Positions 59,671-64,000 of a stretch of DNA of 64,000 bases are shown here, piece by piece. The notes beneath the pieces were generated by a model. That model was not told the DNA's origin and searched no databases. It saw nothing but the letters and a program-made list of their open reading frames with translations. Source of the DNA: Synaphobranchus kaupii (Eukaryota; Chordata; Actinopteri; Anguilliformes; Synaphobranchidae). The stretch is taken from NCBI GenBank assembly GCA_029718625.1, contig CM056383.1:71634703-71698702 (forward strand), in the 5' to 3' direction. The position numbers and the translations under genes were made by a program. How positions within the stretch are numbered: the stretch's first letter is position 1; every line of letters starts with the position of its first letter.

Positions 59671-59880
59671 GGAAAGAGGGAGAGAGAGAGAGGGAAAGAG
59701 GGAGAGAGAGAGAGGGAAAGAGGGAGAGAGAAAATATGATTGAAAGAGGAGGGAGGTCAGAGCAAAGGCAATTTGCAGTTAAGATGAAAAGATGAAGATA
59801 AGAAAAGAGGAGGGGAAAGAAAGGAAGAAAAGACAAGCAGGGAATAGAAGGAGAGGAAGAAAGCAAGAGAACAGAGAGAT
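59419..59880. repeat. long polypurine (GA-rich) tract next to plekhm3 exon
   Basis: (GA)n and (GAGC)n runs at 59419-59507, then about 370 bases of GA-, GGGA- and GAAA-rich sequence with the unit GGGAAAGAGGGAGAGAGA repeated four or more times (59630-59740). On the plekhm3 sense strand this is a polypyrimidine tract of about 460 bases that begins some 10 bases upstream of the exon acceptor. Confidence 0.95.
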
Positions 59881-59993
59881 GAGTCTCTGAGAAGGACACA
59901 TTTACCTGTGAGTCTCTGAGAAGGACACATTTACCTGTGAGTCTCTGAGTAGGACACATTTACCTGTGAGTCTCTGAGAAGGACACATTTACC
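59881..59993. repeat. 29-bp tandem repeat, four copies
   Basis: Units GAGTCTCTGAGAAGGACACA plus TTTACCTGT start at 59881, 59910, 59939 and 59968; one copy has GTAGG in place of GAAGG. Each contains the donor-like word ACCTGTGAGT on the plus strand. Confidence 0.95.
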
Positions 59994-60224
59994 TTCAGTA
60001 CAGCACCCGAGCACAATAAACAGCAGTAGCAAACTCAAGGTTTTTTCAAAAACTTTTTTTTTTTTTTTTTTTTTTTTTTCTGATTCAAACAGTAATTACT
60101 GTAATGGATGTATCGAGCCATTATCACAAGGTTGTTGTGTGATCTATTACAAGGACATCAAAGCCTGTTTATGACTCTACACTGGATACAAATGCGTTTC
60201 CCTTCAGGCAACTACCTACACCGA

Positions 60225-60238
60225 CACGCGCACGCACA

Positions 60239-60286
<48 letters not shown>

Positions 60287-60303
60287 GGCACACACACACA
60301 CTG
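60225..60303. repeat. (GCAC)n microsatellite
   Basis: About 13 GCAC units followed by a short CA run. Confidence 0.95.
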
Positions 60304-61088
60304 CTTCCAGCTTCCCACAGCGCTACCCTCAGAACCCATTCCCATTCCCAATGATAAAAAGTCTCAAACATTACAGTCCTTTCAAACAAACTCACTAAAG
60401 AACCCCCCCACCCAGCCCGGGATTTAGAACATAAACTATATCCCCCCAAAACAGAGTAAGAAGTGCATAACATAAATCTCTGAACATACGAACGCACGCA
60501 CGCACACACACACACTCACACACATACACATACAAATTCTCACAAAGAATGATGTTGAATGTCAAATGTTCAGGTTCTTTTCGGACCAAATAGACCAATT
60601 CCCATCCATGAATCCATTGTGCGCCGGGACAGGGAAAAAAAAAAAACCCCGTTCCCTCCCCCAGGATTTCAGTGGAAACAGGCACACTTTATTACAGGTC
60701 CCGAAGGAAAAAGCGTCGTAAAAGAAATCAACGGAATTCACACCTAATGAAGGTAAAAAAAAAAGAGAGAAGAATAAGAAAAAAAAAATGAAGATGAAGA
60801 GGGTGGTCTTTTTTTTTTCTTTTTTTTTTTTTTAAGGGGAACTAGAAAAAATAATATGTGAATGCCATTTACTGGCCAGCTAGCTAGTTAAAAATCGGCA
60901 GCGCTTTGAAAGCGAGGGCCCGGAGAAAGCGCATTGTGACCGGTGAATGGGACAGGGATGGGGCCGGGACCTCCGGCGCACATTCACCAAGGGGCCAGGG
61001 ACAAGTGCCTACACCTGGCAGAGTGGAGGCCTACCAATTAAAGAGGCTCTGAGCATTCTTCAACCTTAAGAATGGGCAGAGAGAAAAG

Positions 61089-61089
<1 letters not shown>

Positions 61090-61132
<43 letters not shown>
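61090..61132. repeat. (GA)n microsatellite
   Basis: About 21 GA units in a wider purine-rich stretch. Confidence 0.95.
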
Positions 61133-61136
<4 letters not shown>

Positions 61137-61873
61137 GCAGTGGAGGAGGACTGAGAGGGGGGGCAGTGGAAAGGGGCTCTGTGGGGGCACAGTGAGGTTG
61201 GGATTGGGGGGTGGGGGTGTAGAAAAATGGGGAACTGAAGGGGACGCTGTGTGTGTGTGCAGTGAAGGTGCACCTCCTTTACCTGACAGAAGAGTACAGT
61301 GTGGACCGGGGCCAGCGTCGCGTACGTTACCTTCGGCTGTGATGTCATCCCGTTTAGTTCAGCAGTGGTTCGACAGTCTTTAGTTTGTGTCGCAAATTGC
61401 AAACCAGCTTAGCCAAGGTTTAAGGTTTAAGAAATAAGGTTTAAAATAGCAGATTAAGGTTTTTTAAACTAAATAATAAAAAAAGTGTATGTTTTATGAT
61501 GTGTGAACTGAATGGCTTGAAATTCTAAAAATATTGTAGCTTAGTGCGATTGGGCTGAACAGGAATGCCGCCAACATTTTTTTCTGTATTTTTTAAAGCA
61601 ATCACATTTTTATACTTCAACTCTCAGCTTTTTGTGCAAGTGTGAGTGTTTGTGCATGGGGACGAATTTAGGGTGTGAGGTAAAAAAAATGGACACATCT
61701 TTAAAAGATGGCCCGAGACTATTTTCAAAACGGAAGCGAATGCGGTCACACATGAAGACCTCATATGGGGCTTGCAGCCCCCGGTCTAGCCCGTGGCCTT
61801 CACAGTAATAATGCAAATTATTATACCCGCTACTGCAAAGGAGTAATCGCTGAGAAGGCCTTGGCCCGTGGTT

Positions 61874-62080
61874 ACATTACATTACATTGTGGGCATTTAG
61901 CAGACACTCTTATCCACAGCTTTTGCGTTTTTTATCCGTTTATACAGCTGGATACTGAAGCAATGCCGGTTAAGTACCGTGTTCGAGGGTACAACAGCAG
62001 TGTCCTACCTGGGGGAAAAAACCTGCAACATTAATGTTACAAGGCCAGTTCCTTACCCACGATACCACACTGCTGCCGTT
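61874..62080 (-). mobile_element. tRNA-derived SINE (UnaL2-tail family), reverse orientation
   Basis: Plus strand begins ACATTACATTACATT (TGTAA tail reversed) and GCATTTAGCAGACACTCTTA, then the middle block with GGGTACAACAGCAGTGTCCT. It ends CACACTGCTGCCG, the reversed head. Same family as 28766-28985 but older. It ends about 20 bases before the N gap. Confidence 0.88.
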
Positions 62081-62098
62081 ATGGGGTGTATGCGTGTT

Positions 62099-62598
62099 NN
62101 NNNNNNNNNNNNNNNNNNNNNNNNNNNNNNNNNNNNNNNNNNNNNNNNNNNNNNNNNNNNNNNNNNNNNNNNNNNNNNNNNNNNNNNNNNNNNNNNNNNN
62201 NNNNNNNNNNNNNNNNNNNNNNNNNNNNNNNNNNNNNNNNNNNNNNNNNNNNNNNNNNNNNNNNNNNNNNNNNNNNNNNNNNNNNNNNNNNNNNNNNNNN
62301 NNNNNNNNNNNNNNNNNNNNNNNNNNNNNNNNNNNNNNNNNNNNNNNNNNNNNNNNNNNNNNNNNNNNNNNNNNNNNNNNNNNNNNNNNNNNNNNNNNNN
62401 NNNNNNNNNNNNNNNNNNNNNNNNNNNNNNNNNNNNNNNNNNNNNNNNNNNNNNNNNNNNNNNNNNNNNNNNNNNNNNNNNNNNNNNNNNNNNNNNNNNN
62501 NNNNNNNNNNNNNNNNNNNNNNNNNNNNNNNNNNNNNNNNNNNNNNNNNNNNNNNNNNNNNNNNNNNNNNNNNNNNNNNNNNNNNNNNNNNNNNNNNN
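62099..62598. other. assembly gap (500 N)
   Basis: Exactly 500 N, probably a fixed-size scaffold gap and not a measured distance. It is bordered on the left by a SINE and on the right by a G-rich stretch (62610-62650). Frames reported as open across it are meaningless. Confidence 0.99.
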
Positions 62599-64000
62599 TG
62601 TTGGCGATAAGCTGGTGGGGTCGGGTGAGGGGGGGTGGGGGAGGGGGTCAGGGCTGGACTAATTTGGGTCGGCGGTTTGCGGGGGGTGGGGGACCCCAGG
62701 ACGCGAGCGTCTGCCTGGAAGGGTGCTGCGCACGGGGGCCACAGGAGCCACTAGCTCGGGGCCTGTTGTTACCCCCCTTTCGGTATCAAAGGCACGCCTG
62801 GATGTGCAGCGACAGGGCAGGTCGCTGTTAATTTCACGCTACAGGAGACACAAGGCACTCTGACATGACTCAATTAGCGCTGCGCGGCGCCGCTGGCGTC
62901 TGCCAAGCACCTCCAACAGCCCAGAATGCACCTCCCAGCTGGTGTGTAATGATCCCTTTACCGCCCCGCGGGCTGACAACATCGCCACGGTTACACAGCG
63001 TGTGAACATTCTTTAAATCTGTGACCATAGAAACTCACGCCATAGAAGGTCCTCACAGTGATGCTAGTACACGAATTTAGCACTTCTCTACACACACAGA
63101 CATGCGTGTAACCCATCACACCTGAGCCACCGTATGTCATGGCATGGTCACATGATCATTTACATCCCTTCTTACACATGTAAAGGAGTGCAGTTAAAAC
63201 CAGCCAAACCATCAATCTTACTTCATAAATACAGCTGACAGCTCACGTCACTTTCAGTGCAAGTACGCATCGTAAATTCTGCTTCACAACGTATAAATAT
63301 GCGATTACGCAGAGCCCCCGAAGGCTCAGTCCAATTAGCACGCCACAGCACGCAGCTCACAATTACAGGGACGCGTTGTGTACGATGACATCATCAACAC
63401 TGCAGTGATGTCGCACGAAATAGGAAAAAAAATAAATTAAGTAAAAATAAATAAAGTCAAAACACACACTAAGGAACCCAGCAGTGGAAACTGACATTCT
63501 GCTAAATTACGGAGCTGCCACTCGCGTCAAGCCCAGAAATATCAAGCCTTTTACAGAGATGTAATCAAACACTGATTGCTACAAATGGTGCTGTAAGGTT
63601 GAGACCATATGCACAAAGTGACCCCAAAGTCTACCCTCTAATTTCCCTGAAAAGTGTTTCTAGTGGGAAAAGAAATAAACGCACAGAATGTCTCTGCCGT
63701 GCCATACTACAGCCCCGCTCCTTCTGGAAGCCATCACAATACTAATCACAATACTAATCACGCTCAGAAGCTCGGGAAGCCATCAATCACTGTCACGTTT
63801 GATGGTTTCACTTTCAGAGAGACTGCTCAATAATAGCAAATTCATTCAGCCGTTTCCCCCAATGAAAGAGACCCAGCCAAGACTGAAACCGCTAACAGTG
63901 AAGAGGCCAGAGCTGACCGGACATTATTAAGACGGACACTACCCGTTTACTTCAGTCATTTTGTGCAACATGTCTATCTGAAGCATCAACAGTGCAACAT
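62599..64000 (-). other. plekhm3: sequence right of the gap, probably plekhm3 intron
   Basis: No exon was recognised. 62820-62990 (TGACTCAATTAGCGCTGCGC, CCAGCTGGTGTGTAATGATC) is repeat-free with an enhancer-like texture and could be a conserved element. The remainder is unique sequence. Assignment to plekhm3 rests on the gene lacking its upstream exons to the left. Confidence 0.4.

Larger units (their letters stand above)
59994..61873 (-). other. plekhm3: plekhm3 intron, central part
   Basis: Holds a T run (60055-60079), a (GCAC)n array (60225-60303), a short CA array (60485-60530), A-rich stretches at 60750-60840 and a (GA)n run (61090-61132). Upstream plekhm3 exons were sought on the minus strand and not found here. 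Confidence 0.5.

Noticed and set aside
61979..62831. ORFs of 174-265 codons across the gap
   Set aside because: They consist mostly of N and carry no information.

Overview
The window is vertebrate nuclear DNA, almost certainly from a teleost fish. Coding sequence is split into small exons with canonical GT-AG introns. The five recognisable genes are vertebrate orthologues, and the intervening DNA is full of (CA)n/(TG)n microsatellites, minisatellites, 8-bp-TSD MITEs and tRNA-derived SINEs. Some SINEs carry the fish UnaL2-type 3' tail (stem-loop plus TGTAA repeats). I cannot name the species. A 500-base N gap shows it is a draft scaffold.

Layout: the last coding exon of creb1 (+, 1568-1712); mettl21a complete on the minus strand (three exons, 9687 down to 7376); ccnyl1 complete on the plus strand (ten exons, 12337-33252, 340 aa); fzd5 complete as a single minus-strand exon (40022-38283, 579 aa); and the last two coding exons of plekhm3 on the minus strand (59409-55069), the rest lying beyond the right edge or in the gap. 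From memory this is the gene order of human 2q33 (CREB1-METTL21A-CCNYL1-FZD5-PLEKHM3). That supports each gene name, most usefully creb1 over its crem/atf1 paralogues and fzd5 over fzd8. creb1 and mettl21a are tail to tail. mettl21a and ccnyl1 are head to head across about 2.6 kb. ccnyl1 and fzd5 are tail to tail across 5 kb. fzd5 and plekhm3 point the same way, separated by about 15 kb of repeat-rich DNA.

Functionally there is no operon. The two central genes both belong to Wnt reception: Fzd5 is a Wnt receptor, and cyclin-Y-family proteins recruit CDK14/16 to the membrane to prime LRP6. creb1 is a cAMP-responsive transcription factor, mettl21a an HSP70 lysine methyltransferase and plekhm3 an endolysosomal/signalling adaptor.

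The most unusual structure is in ccnyl1. Exon 6 with its splice sites and flanks (26180-26534) is present again in inverted orientation in intron 7 (27970-28307), so the two arms enclose exon 7. Other notable items are sense-strand (TG)n arrays just upstream of exons 6, 7 and 8; a roughly 20-copy G-quadruplex-type minisatellite between fzd5 and plekhm3; a palindromic 29-bp minisatellite downstream of fzd5; two hAT-type MITEs with perfect 8-bp target duplications; a decayed L2/CR1-type LINE in a plekhm3 intron; and an unexplained cysteine-rich open frame behind a good splice acceptor downstream of creb1. I found no new gene system that I could defend as a coherent pathway.
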